A stretch of 64,000 bases of DNA, from contig NZ_FNGF01000001.1 of the NCBI RefSeq assembly GCF_900102815.1, positions 827,443 through 891,442 of the forward strand, given 5' to 3'. Position numbers and translations under genes: made by a program. The notes beneath the pieces were generated by a model. It was not told where the DNA came from. It saw only the letters and a list, made by a program, of their open reading frames with translations, and searched no databases. The stretch is from Glycomyces sambucus (GTDB taxonomy: Bacteria; Actinomycetota; Actinomycetes; Mycobacteriales; Micromonosporaceae). Below are positions 8,606 through 16,734 of the stretch, one piece after another; positions within the stretch are counted from its first letter, which is position 1; each line of letters begins with the position of its first letter.

Positions 8606-8633
8606 TTTCAATCTCTCGATTGAAACGTTCGAA
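8606..8633 (+). promoter_or_regulatory. Candidate LacI-type operator upstream of the beta-helix gene
   Basis: TTGAAACGTTCGAA (8620-8633) is a near-perfect palindrome with the central CG typical of LacI-family operators. It overlaps a perfect 8-bp inverted repeat (TTTCAATC at 8606-8613, GATTGAAA at 8618-8625). The segment is strikingly AT-rich compared with its surroundings and lies 28 bp before the start codon. No LacI gene is nearby. Confidence 0.5.
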
Positions 8634-8660
8634 TCGACGGGAATCACAAGGAGCACAACG

Positions 8661-9782
8661 ATGTCCTTCACCGGCAATCCCAAACGGCGCCTCCGCCTCG
8701 CCCTCGCGGCGGCGGCCGTCGTGTTCACCGGCGCCCTCGGCGCCGTCGCGGTCCCCGAGGCCGCCCTGGCGCAGGGGTGCGGCGCCGGTTCGCCGCACGC
8801 CACCGTCACCGGGTCCTCCGGCGCCTACGTCACCCGCGAGGGCGGCACCACCGTCTACTCCGGATCGGACTACCGCGCGGCGGTCCAGGCCGGCGTCGAC
8901 AGCATCTCCAGCGGCCAGCGCGTCGCCGTCATGGCCTCGGGCTCGATCGGCGCCAACACCATCACCGTCCAGAGCGGCAAGACCTTCGAAGGCTGCGGCA
9001 CCATCAACGTGGGCAACCGCTCCGGGCGCGGCGCGATCGAATCGCTCGGCACGACCAACGTGTACATCCCCTACCTCAAGATGACCGGCAGCCCGTACTT
9101 CGGCATGCGGTTCAACGGCACCACCGGCCTGCGCCTCGGCGACATCGACCTCACCCTCAGCGGCGGGCTCGGCATCCGGTTCGACCGCGACGCGGCCTGG
9201 AACTACGAGGTGCGGATGGACGACGTCTACGTGTCGGGGGCCGGCAGCCACGCCGTCGAGACCTGGAACATCGACGGGCTCGACGTGTACAAGCTGGTCG
9301 CGGTGAACGTCGGCGAGTCGGGCCTGCTCGTCCAGCGTTCACGGAACGTGTGGGTCGGCCTGGTCGACGGGAACAACGTCGGGGCCGGGACCGGGTACGC
9401 CACGCTCCGGTTCGCGAACAACAACGGGCAGCTCGCGAACGGGTCGTACACGACCAACGTGTGGGTCGACAAGGTGGTCTCGCGCGGCGGCGGCCGCGGG
9501 GTCTTCTGCGTCTCGCAGTCGGGCGGGGCGATCATCAGGAACGTCGACCTGGCGAGCAACGGCAACAACGCGATCCTGATCGAGAACTGCTACAACCTGA
9601 CGATCCAGGCCGGCACCGTCAACGGCGGCGGGGAGGTCCGCGTGGCCGCGCGCTCGGAGTTCCCGAACACGCGGGACGTGTGGATCACCTTGACGGTGAA
9701 CAACACCTCGGTCCGGGAGTCGCCGTGCGGCGACAACGTCAACTGGTACCTGAGCGGCAACGGCTCGCGGAACGTGTGCTGA
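8661..9782 (+). CDS. Secreted right-handed parallel beta-helix protein
   Basis: The 373-residue exported protein has a clear Sec signal (basic PKRRLR, Ala/Val-rich core, cleavage near AALA-Q at about residue 37). The mature part is a repetitive beta-helix of pectate-lyase-like type, with recurrent N/G-rich turns (TTNVYIPYLKMTG, TTGLRLGDIDLTLSG, SRNVWVGLVDGNN, CYNLTIQAGTVNGG). Two Cys pairs may form disulfides, and the protein ends with a Cys. I see no recognisable lyase catalytic triad, so a polysaccharide lyase or hydrolase role is only a guess. AAGGAG (8648-8653) lies 7 nt before the ATG. A candidate LacI-type operator upstream would fit sugar-responsive control. Confidence 0.8.
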   Translation: MSFTGNPKRRLRLALAAAAVVFTGALGAVAVPEAALAQGCGAGSPHATVTGSSGAYVTREGGTTVYSGSDYRAAVQAGVDSISSGQRVAVMASGSIGANTITVQSGKTFEGCGTINVGNRSGRGAIESLGTTNVYIPYLKMTGSPYFGMRFNGTTGLRLGDIDLTLSGGLGIRFDRDAAWNYEVRMDDVYVSGAGSHAVETWNIDGLDVYKLVAVNVGESGLLVQRSRNVWVGLVDGNNVGAGTGYATLRFANNNGQLANGSYTTNVWVDKVVSRGGGRGVFCVSQSGGAIIRNVDLASNGNNAILIENCYNLTIQAGTVNGGGEVRVAARSEFPNTRDVWITLTVNNTSVRESPCGDNVNWYLSGNGSRNVC

Positions 9783-9834
9783 AGCCTCTTGCATAAGACC
9801 GTATATAAGGCATAGCGCGCAATGGCGAGCGAAA

Positions 9835-9868
9835 GGAAAGGCCCGGAGCATTCGCTCCGGGCCTTTCC
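9835..9868. terminator. Bidirectional terminator between beta-helix gene and glucokinase
   Basis: A perfect 15-bp stem (GGAAAGGCCCGGAGC at 9835-9849, complement at 9854-9868) has a 4-nt loop and lies between convergent genes. Confidence 0.85.
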
Positions 9869-9880
9869 GACGCATATCGA

Positions 9881-10840
9881 CTAGGGGACGATGTCGCGGT
9901 GGCGGGCGAGGTCGGCCGCGCCGATGACGCCGGCCTTGGAGCCGAGTTCGGCTGCGCGGACCTCGGCGAAGGGGACCTGGTTGCGGTTGGCGAGGGCTTC
10001 CTCGTAGTGCCTGCGGATGGGGTCGAGGAGCAGGTCGCCGGCGTCGACGACGCCGCCGGCGATGAGGATGACGCCGGGGTCGATGAGGTTGACCATGTCG
10101 GCGCAGGAGTTGCCGAGGTAGTAGCCGATCGCGTCGAACGCGGCGAGGGCGACCTCGTCGCCAGCGCGGGCGGCCTCGGTGACCTGGCGTCCGGAGATCG
10201 CGTCGGGGTCGCCGCCGGCGAGTTTGAGCAGGACCGCGGCCTTGTCGGGGGTCTCGGCCGCGCCCTCGCGGGCGGCGCGGGTCAGGGCTCGGCCGGAGGC
10301 GTACTGCTCCAGGCAGCCGGTGCGCCCGCAGCCGCATTCGCGGCCGCCGGGCATGACCGAGCGGATGTGGCCGATCTCGGCGGCGACGCCGTGCGTGCCG
10401 CGGAGCAGGTTGTCCTTGACGACGATGCCGCCGCCGACGCCGGTGCCGATCGTGTAGAGCACGGAGGAGCGGTGGGCCTTGGCGGCGCCGAAGCGGTGCT
10501 CGCCCCAGATGGCCACGTTCGCGTCGTTCTCGACCACCACGGGGAGGTCGATGACCGCGGTGACCTTGTCGCGGAGGGGCTCGTTCTTCCAGGAGACGTT
10601 GGGGGCCAGCATGACCGTGGAGCGGTCCGAGGAGATCCAGCCGGCCGCGCCGATGCCGACCGCTTCGATCTCGCGGCCCTCGCGCAGCTCGTCCACGACC
10701 TCTTTGACCGCCTGGATGACGCCGGCCTGGTCGTCAGCGGGGGTGGGGCGCCGGGCCGTGGCGAGGACGTCGCCGTTCTCGTCGACGAGTCCGCCGCCGA
10801 CTTTCGTGCCCCCGATGTCGACTCCGATAGTCAGACTCAC
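9881..10840 (-). CDS. glkA: ROK-family glucokinase
   Basis: This cytosolic sugar kinase phosphorylates glucose with ATP. The 319-residue protein has the N-terminal phosphate loop VDIGGTK, the ENDANVA catalytic region, the TIGTGVGGGI adenosine motif and the ROK zinc signature GHIRS...CGCGRTGCLEQY. The GTG at 10840 was chosen because GGAGGG precedes it and the fold begins there; upstream in-frame codons (to 11020) would add about 60 residues with no ROK similarity. In actinomycetes this enzyme is also linked to carbon catabolite control. It is divergent from fadD. Confidence 0.9.
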   Translation of the reverse strand: MSLTIGVDIGGTKVGGGLVDENGDVLATARRPTPADDQAGVIQAVKEVVDELREGREIEAVGIGAAGWISSDRSTVMLAPNVSWKNEPLRDKVTAVIDLPVVVENDANVAIWGEHRFGAAKAHRSSVLYTIGTGVGGGIVVKDNLLRGTHGVAAEIGHIRSVMPGGRECGCGRTGCLEQYASGRALTRAAREGAAETPDKAAVLLKLAGGDPDAISGRQVTEAARAGDEVALAAFDAIGYYLGNSCADMVNLIDPGVILIAGGVVDAGDLLLDPIRRHYEEALANRNQVPFAEVRAAELGSKAGVIGAADLARHRDIVP

Positions 10841-11040
10841 AGCTGTCCCTCCAGCGGTTCCCGGAATTGAGGCGTTGGCTGCCACGCGACGCTGCGGGCC
10901 ACCGACAGACTTTACGGCACGATTAATTCCCGAGGAAATCGGCTGTTCCATCCCCCTTGGCGAAGGTATCACCGCAGTGACTTTCGATCTCGTTCTCAGT
11001 GCTCTAGCATCGGAATTCAACCTGACTTGCCAACGGAGTT

Positions 11041-11056
11041 AACTCACCGGTAAGTT
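11041..11056. promoter_or_regulatory. Palindromic TetR-like operator candidate upstream of fadD
   Basis: AACTCACCGGTAAGTT is a 16-bp near-palindrome centred on ACCGGT with a single mismatched pair. It lies 67 bp upstream of the fadD start in the 282-bp divergent region, and its shape is typical of TetR operators. No regulator gene is adjacent. Confidence 0.4.
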
Positions 11057-11122
11057 GTGCCCATCACGTGTCGACCGCCTTTCTTACAACGCCGTAACCA
11101 CGGCGCGTTGAACGGAGCCATA

Positions 11123-12934
11123 ATGCGCGAGTTCGCCGTCCCCCCAGTGGTGACAGTGCCCGACGAAGACAACACCCTCACCGCGCTGTGGGACGCGGCC
11201 GAGAACCACCCCTCCTCCATCCTGTACATGCGCTCCCACGACGACGGCGCGACCTGGCACGACGTCACCGCGGTGCAGTTCCGCGAGCAGGTGGTCGCGG
11301 CGGCGAAGGGCCTGGCGGCGGCCGGCGTGCAGCCCGGCGACCGCGTGGCGCTCATGTCCGCGACCCGCTACGAGTGGACCCTGCTGGACTACGCGATCTG
11401 GGCCGCCGGGGCGGTGACGGTGACGATCTACGAGACGTCCTCGGCCGACCAGGCGCGCTGGATCCTGGAGGACTCGGGCGCCATCGCGGCCATCGCCGAG
11501 ACCGCCGAGATGACCGAGATGATCGAGGGCCTGGGGTCCACCGAGGTCAAGCACGTGTGGACCATCGACGGCGGCGCGCTCGACGCCCTGGAGACGCTCG
11601 GCGCCGACGCCGACGTGGACATCGAGGCGCGGCGGACCTCCCGCGGCACCGCCGACCTGGCCACGATCGTCTACACCTCGGGCACCACCGGCCGGCCCAA
11701 GGGCTGCATGCTCACCCACGGGAACCTGCTCAACGACATCCGCAACATCGTCCCCGAGGTCCCCGGGGTCCTCTACGACGGCGCGCGGATGCTGCTGTTC
11801 CTCTCCCTCGCGCACGTGCTGGCCCGGATCCTGCAGATCGCCGGCATGGAGTCGCGCACGACCATCGCCCACGCCGACCGCACCCGGCTCACCGCCGTCA
11901 TGCCCGTCGTCAAGCCGACGACGCTGCTGGCGATCCCCCGCGTGTTCGAGAAGGTGTACGCCGGCGCGTACCAGAAGGCCGTCGACGGCGGCAAGGGCCA
12001 CCTGTTCGAGAAGGCGACGGTCGTCGCCAAGGAGTACAGCCGCGCGCTCGACAAGCCCGGCGGGCCGGGCCTGGGCCTGAAGCTCCGCCACAAGCTGTGG
12101 GACGTGCTGGTCTACAAGAAGATCCGCGCCGCCGTCGGCGGCGAGTGCACGTCGGCGGTCTCCGGCGGCGCCGCGCTCGGCCCCGAGCTCGGCCACTTCT
12201 TCCGCGGCATCGGCATCGTCATCTTCGAGGGCTACGGCCTCACCGAGACCTCCCCGGTGCTGTCGCTGAACATGGAGACCGCGATCAAGGTCGGCTCGAT
12301 CGGCCGGCCCATCCCGGGCACCGCGCTGCGCGTCGCCGACGACGGCGAGCTGGAGGCCAAGGGCCCGCAGATCTTCCCCGGCTACTGGAACAACGACGCC
12401 GCCACCGCCGAGGTCCTCGACGCCGACGGCTGGTTCAAGACCGGCGACATCGCCGAGATCGACGACGACGGGTACGTGACGATCACCGGCCGCAAGAAGG
12501 ACATCATCGTCACCGCCGGGGGCAAGAACGTCGCCCCCGCCCCGCTGGAGAAGATCCTCGACTCCCACCCGCTCATCGCGTACGCGCTGGTCGTGGGCGA
12601 GGGCCGCCCGTACATCGGGTGCCTCATCTCCGTCGACGGCGACATGCTGCCCGACTGGCTCTCGCGCCGCGACAAGGACCCGGCCACGCCGATCGCCGAC
12701 CTCGTGGACGACCCCGAGCTCCTCGCCGAACTCCAGGCGAAGGTCGACGAGGCCAACCAGACCGTCTCCAAAGCGGAGCAGATCAAGCGTTTCCGGGTCA
12801 TTCCGGTCGAACTGAGCGAGGACGCCGGAGAAATCACTCCCTCAGTCAAGGTCAAACGACACGTGGTCATGGAAAAATACTCAAGCGAGGTCAACGCGCT
12901 GTACGACGCGGCGCGGGACGACGCCAAGAGCTGA
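11123..12934 (+). CDS. fadD: Long-chain fatty acid-CoA ligase (FadD15-like)
   Basis: This AMP-forming acyl-CoA synthetase activates fatty acids with ATP and CoA. The 603-residue protein has the P-loop motif YTSGTTGRPKG (about residue 180), the GYGLTETSP motif, the GDIAEID/TGRKKD hinge and a C-terminal catalytic lysine region (TPSVKVKR). The length matches the FadD15/long-chain group. GGAG (11114-11117) precedes the ATG at 11123. It ends 13 nt before the histidine kinase gene, so the two are probably co-transcribed. Confidence 0.93.
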   Translation: MREFAVPPVVTVPDEDNTLTALWDAAENHPSSILYMRSHDDGATWHDVTAVQFREQVVAAAKGLAAAGVQPGDRVALMSATRYEWTLLDYAIWAAGAVTVTIYETSSADQARWILEDSGAIAAIAETAEMTEMIEGLGSTEVKHVWTIDGGALDALETLGADADVDIEARRTSRGTADLATIVYTSGTTGRPKGCMLTHGNLLNDIRNIVPEVPGVLYDGARMLLFLSLAHVLARILQIAGMESRTTIAHADRTRLTAVMPVVKPTTLLAIPRVFEKVYAGAYQKAVDGGKGHLFEKATVVAKEYSRALDKPGGPGLGLKLRHKLWDVLVYKKIRAAVGGECTSAVSGGAALGPELGHFFRGIGIVIFEGYGLTETSPVLSLNMETAIKVGSIGRPIPGTALRVADDGELEAKGPQIFPGYWNNDAATAEVLDADGWFKTGDIAEIDDDGYVTITGRKKDIIVTAGGKNVAPAPLEKILDSHPLIAYALVVGEGRPYIGCLISVDGDMLPDWLSRRDKDPATPIADLVDDPELLAELQAKVDEANQTVSKAEQIKRFRVIPVELSEDAGEITPSVKVKRHVVMEKYSSEVNALYDAARDDAKS

Positions 12935-12947
12935 CGAAGGGGGCCCT

Positions 12948-14705
12948 GTGGGCGAGGAGGCGGTGCTCGAGCGCCAATGGCGACTGCCCGCCGTCGCACT
13001 GCGAGGGGCCCTGTTCGCACTCGTCGCGGTCTTCGGCTGGGCCTCCGTCGGCCTCGCCGAAGCCGCGACCTGGTGCGGCATCCTCGCCCTGGCCGCCCTC
13101 CCGGGGGTGGTCCTCCCCCGGCACCGGCTCCTCGCGCCCGCCGGGCGCCTCGCCGAGGTCGCCGTCGTGGTCCTGGGGACGCTCGCCACCGGCGGGCTCC
13201 CCGCCTGGATGCTCCCCTACCTGATCGCGCCGTTCGCGACCGCCGCGTTCGACGCCGCCGCCCCCGCCGAGGACGGCGACCGCTGGTCGCGCCTGCGCAC
13301 CTGGGGACCGCCCGCGCTCGTCGCGCTCGCCGCGGTCGGGCTCCTCGCGCAGGCCCCGCAGGTCGCCGACTTCAACCGCGGCACCTACGTCTCCACCGCG
13401 GCCGTCGCGCTCGCGTTCGGCCTCGCCGCCGCCGTCGGCGCCTGGTGGCTGCGCCGCTCCCGCACCTCCGACATGCACCACTCGCAGCTGCCGTACGCCG
13501 AGGCCGCGGCCCTGCTCACGCAGCTGCGCGTCGTCGCCAGGCAGCTCCCGGGATCGACGCTCGACCCCGGTGGCATCGCCACCGAGATCGTCGACACCGC
13601 CTCGCGCATCCCCGGCGTGGAGCGCGCCGCGGTCCTGTCGGCCGCCTCCGGGCGGCGCCTGGTCGTCCTCGCCGAGCACGCCGACGAGCGCGTCGACTGG
13701 GAGACCTCGCCGCAGCTCAACTCGCTCCTCGCCGACGCCTGGGCCGGGCAGAAGCCCCAGGCCGGGCAGGTCCCGCTCTCGCGGTCCACGCAGGGGCCCG
13801 TCGCGTCCCTGGTCATCCCGCTGGTCGCCGAGGGCCGCACCGTCGGACTGGTCGCGATCGAGTCCGACGACCCCGCCGCGTTCGGCCCCGAGGCCATCAC
13901 CGCCGCCGAGGACCGCACCAAGGGCGCGGCCCTGCGACTGGAGACCGCGCTCCTGTTCGAGGACGTCAGGTCCATGGCGACCACCGAGGAGCGCCAGCGC
14001 CTCGCGCGCGAGATCCACGACGGCATCGCCCAGGAGCTGGCGATGCTCGGCTACGGCATCGACAACGCGATGGCGATCCTCCCGCCCGAGGCCGGGGAGG
14101 CCAAGGGCGAGCTGGAGGACCTGCGCTCGGAGGTGACGCGACTGGTCACCGAGCTGCGGTTCTCGCTGTTCGAGCTCCGCTCGAACGTCGACCGTCAGGG
14201 GGGCCTCGCCTCCGCGATCGCGGACTATGCTCGTACTGTGGGCGCCTCCGCCGGACTGCGGGTTCACCTGTCCCTCGACGAAGGCGGAGCGCGGCTGCCC
14301 GCGAGCACCGAGGCCGAGCTGCTGCGGATCGCCCAGGAGGCGATCACGAACGCGCGCAAGCACGCGAGGGCCGAGAACCTGTGGGTGACGTGTGAGGTGG
14401 ACCCGCCTTACACCCGTATCGAGGTGACCGACGACGGACAGGGGCTCTCCGGCGAGGCGTCCGAGGGGCGCTACGGCCTGGCGATCATGAGCGAGCGGGC
14501 CGAGCGCATCCGGGGCTCGCTGGAGATCCGACCGCACCAGCCGCACGGGACGACCGTCGCGGTGGTGCTCAACGCGGGGGCGAGGCCCACCCCGAGGGCC
14601 GAGGCCCCGCGGCCCGGTTCCGCGGCCTGGGCGGCCGCCGACCGGGCGAGAACTGAACAGCCGGCCCGACGGCCTGACCACGGTGGTGGCCGTGGCAGCC
14701 AATGA
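12948..14705 (+). CDS. Sensor histidine kinase, NarL-type (HisKA_3), membrane-bound
   Basis: The 585-residue kinase starts with several hydrophobic segments (residues about 10-170), followed by a GAF-like sensor domain (about 185-330). The dimerisation/phosphoacceptor helix contains EERQRLAREIHDGIAQEL, with His357 as the predicted phosphorylated residue. The ATPase domain has N box EAITNARKHA, G1 DDGQGL and G2-like RYGLAIMSERA. The C-terminal 45 residues are Pro/Arg-rich and probably disordered. The GTG start follows GAAGG. The gene lies between fadD and its cognate response regulator (12-nt gap). The signal is unknown; co-transcription with fadD hints at a membrane-lipid or fatty-acid cue. 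Confidence 0.92.
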   Translation: MGEEAVLERQWRLPAVALRGALFALVAVFGWASVGLAEAATWCGILALAALPGVVLPRHRLLAPAGRLAEVAVVVLGTLATGGLPAWMLPYLIAPFATAAFDAAAPAEDGDRWSRLRTWGPPALVALAAVGLLAQAPQVADFNRGTYVSTAAVALAFGLAAAVGAWWLRRSRTSDMHHSQLPYAEAAALLTQLRVVARQLPGSTLDPGGIATEIVDTASRIPGVERAAVLSAASGRRLVVLAEHADERVDWETSPQLNSLLADAWAGQKPQAGQVPLSRSTQGPVASLVIPLVAEGRTVGLVAIESDDPAAFGPEAITAAEDRTKGAALRLETALLFEDVRSMATTEERQRLAREIHDGIAQELAMLGYGIDNAMAILPPEAGEAKGELEDLRSEVTRLVTELRFSLFELRSNVDRQGGLASAIADYARTVGASAGLRVHLSLDEGGARLPASTEAELLRIAQEAITNARKHARAENLWVTCEVDPPYTRIEVTDDGQGLSGEASEGRYGLAIMSERAERIRGSLEIRPHQPHGTTVAVVLNAGARPTPRAEAPRPGSAAWAAADRARTEQPARRPDHGGGRGSQ

Positions 14706-14717
14706 GGAGAGACACGC

Positions 14718-15389
14718 ATGAACGCTGACGCGCTGGAGACGACCGGCCAGACGACGGTGCTGATCGTCGACGACCACGACCTGATCCGCAAGGGCCTCCG
14801 GCACGCTTTCGACCGCGACCCCGAGTTCGAGGTGGTCGGCGAGGCCGACACCGCCGCCGACGCCCTGCGCCAGGCGGCGTCGCTCATGCCCTCGGTGGTC
14901 ATCATGGACCTGCGCCTGCCCGACGGGTCGGGCCTGGACGCGACCCGCAAGCTCCGCAAGGCCCACCCGAACATGGGGATCGTGGTGCTGACGATGTACG
15001 CCGGCGACGACCAGCTGTTCGGCGCGCTCGACGCGGGCGCCTCGGCGTTCGTGCCGAAGTCGGCGCCCGCGAACGACGTGGTGTCGGCCGCGCGCCACGC
15101 GGCGGCCAACCCGACCGCGTTCAGCGCCGCGGACCTCGCGGAGGCGATGCAGCGGCGCCTGACCCCGACCGGCCCCCAGCTGTCCCCCCGCGAGTCGCAG
15201 GTGCTCAAGCTCCTCGCCGACGGCCTGTCGGTGGCGGGGATCGCGAAGCAGCTGTACGTCTCCGAGTCCACGGCGAAGACCCACATCTCGAAGCTGTACG
15301 AGAAGCTGGGCGCGGGCAACCGGGCCCAGGCGCTCATGACGGCGCTGAAGCTGGGTCTGCTCGAAGCCCCCGACCAGCCGAAGTTCTAG
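14718..15389 (+). CDS. LuxR/NarL-family response regulator
   Basis: This 223-residue DNA-binding regulator pairs with the kinase immediately upstream. The receiver domain has the acidic pair Asp18-Asp19, phosphoacceptor Asp64 (VIMDLRLPDG), Thr92 and Lys114 (VPKSA). The C-terminal LuxR-type helix-turn-helix covers LSPRESQVLKLLADG to VSESTAKTHISKLYEKLG. GAGGAGA precedes the ATG. Its targets are not visible; autoregulation of fadD-kinase-regulator is plausible. Confidence 0.95.
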   Translation: MNADALETTGQTTVLIVDDHDLIRKGLRHAFDRDPEFEVVGEADTAADALRQAASLMPSVVIMDLRLPDGSGLDATRKLRKAHPNMGIVVLTMYAGDDQLFGALDAGASAFVPKSAPANDVVSAARHAAANPTAFSAADLAEAMQRRLTPTGPQLSPRESQVLKLLADGLSVAGIAKQLYVSESTAKTHISKLYEKLGAGNRAQALMTALKLGLLEAPDQPKF

Positions 15390-15410
15390 CCTTCGGCCGA
15401 CGACTGCACG

Positions 15411-15439
15411 AGCGGTGCCCGGGTCCCCCGGGTGCCGCT
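15411..15439. terminator. Terminator between response regulator and pimB
   Basis: A 13-bp stem (15411-15423 with 15427-15439) has two G:U wobbles in RNA and a 3-nt loop, and is followed by TTCT. It is shared by the two convergent genes. Confidence 0.65.
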
Positions 15440-15468
15440 TTCTCGTTCGGTGCGGTGCGAGTCGCGGT

Positions 15469-16605
15469 TCAGACGGTCTCGCCGTAGAGCATGCCTTCGA
15501 GGCGGCCGGCCTGGCGCTCCCAGGTCCATTCGCCGACGGCCCAGTCGCGGCTGGCGGCGCCGAGCTTGCGGGCGAGCTGCGGGTCGGTGAGGACCTGGAC
15601 CAGGCGGGAGGTGATCTCGCCGAGGTCGCGGCCGTCGACGACCCAGCCGGACTGGTCGTGCAGGACGGTGTCGGGGGCGCCGCCGGAGTTCCCGGCGATG
15701 ACCGGCAGGCCGCACGCGGCGGCCTCCAGGAAGACCGCGCCGAGCCCTTCGACGTCGAGGCCGCGGCGGCGGGTGCGGCAGGGCATGGCGAAGACGTCGC
15801 CGGCCGTGAAGTGCGCGGCGAGTTCGTGTTCGGGGACGCCGCCGGTGAAGACGACCTGGCGGGAGACGCCGTGGAGGCGGGCGGCGGCGCGCAGGCGCGG
15901 CTCGTAGGGGCCCTCGCCGACGATGAGGAGCCGCACGTCCTGGCCGGTGGCGGCGCGCACCTGCGGGAGGGCGGCGATGAGCATGTCCTGGCCCTTGCGG
16001 GGCACGAGGCGGGAGACGCAGACGATGACGGGGAGGTCGCCGAGGCCGTGGCGCTCGCGCACGGGGGTGCCGTCGACGCCGGGGTGGAAGGTCTCGGCGT
16101 CGATGCCGAAGGTGAGCTTCTCCAGGCGGGTGTGCGGGGCGGCGACGGGCGCGAGGCGCCGGTACGTGTAGTCGCCGAGGTAGGTCATGACGTCGTGGGA
16201 GGCGGCGATGCGGCGCAGCAGGCCGCGGGTGCCGGGCATGGCGGCCCAGCCGACCTCGTGGCCGTGGGTGAGGGCGATGGCGCGTTCGATGCCGGTGTCG
16301 CGCTTGAGGACCGAGGCGAGGAGGCCGAGGGGGGCGGCGGCGCCGAACCAGACGCGGTCGCAGCGGTGCTCGATCGCGAGCGCGGTGACGGCGCGGGCGA
16401 CGCGGGGCGTGGGCAGGAGCATGGAGGTGCGGTCGCGGACGACCTGGAAGGGCTGGGCGGCGTCGAACTCGCGCCAGCCGGGCGAGGTCGAGGTGTACAC
16501 GACCAGGTCGTCGGAGGGCAGCCGCAGCGCCATGCCGTGGACGAACGTCTGGATGCCGCCCCGGCGGGGCGGGAAGTCGTTGGTCACCAGCAGCGTGCGG
16601 CTCAT
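15469..16605 (-). CDS. pimB: GT4 glycosyltransferase, PimB-like mannosyltransferase
   Basis: The 378-residue GT-B enzyme resembles PimB, the GDP-mannose-dependent transferase that adds the second mannose to phosphatidylinositol mannosides at the inner membrane face. Visible features are the N-terminal loop LLVTNDFPPRRGGIQTF, the nucleotide-sugar motif CVSRLVPRKGQDML, the GEGPYE loop and the E-x7-E motif in EGLGAVFLEAAACG followed by GGAPDTV. AAGGGGG precedes the ATG at 16605. The gene is a lone transcription unit. Other GT4 specificities cannot be excluded. Confidence 0.8.
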   Translation of the reverse strand: MSRTLLVTNDFPPRRGGIQTFVHGMALRLPSDDLVVYTSTSPGWREFDAAQPFQVVRDRTSMLLPTPRVARAVTALAIEHRCDRVWFGAAAPLGLLASVLKRDTGIERAIALTHGHEVGWAAMPGTRGLLRRIAASHDVMTYLGDYTYRRLAPVAAPHTRLEKLTFGIDAETFHPGVDGTPVRERHGLGDLPVIVCVSRLVPRKGQDMLIAALPQVRAATGQDVRLLIVGEGPYEPRLRAAARLHGVSRQVVFTGGVPEHELAAHFTAGDVFAMPCRTRRRGLDVEGLGAVFLEAAACGLPVIAGNSGGAPDTVLHDQSGWVVDGRDLGEITSRLVQVLTDPQLARKLGAASRDWAVGEWTWERQAGRLEGMLYGETV

Positions 16606-16734
16606 ATTGACCCCCTTCACAATCGCACCAGTCTGCCACGGCGGGGCGGACGGCGAGGCGATCCTCGATGACGTCGGCGTGAAGAACAGCGGTCGCCACC
16701 GGCGCGCTGTGGCGCCGATGGCACACTGGTGCCC

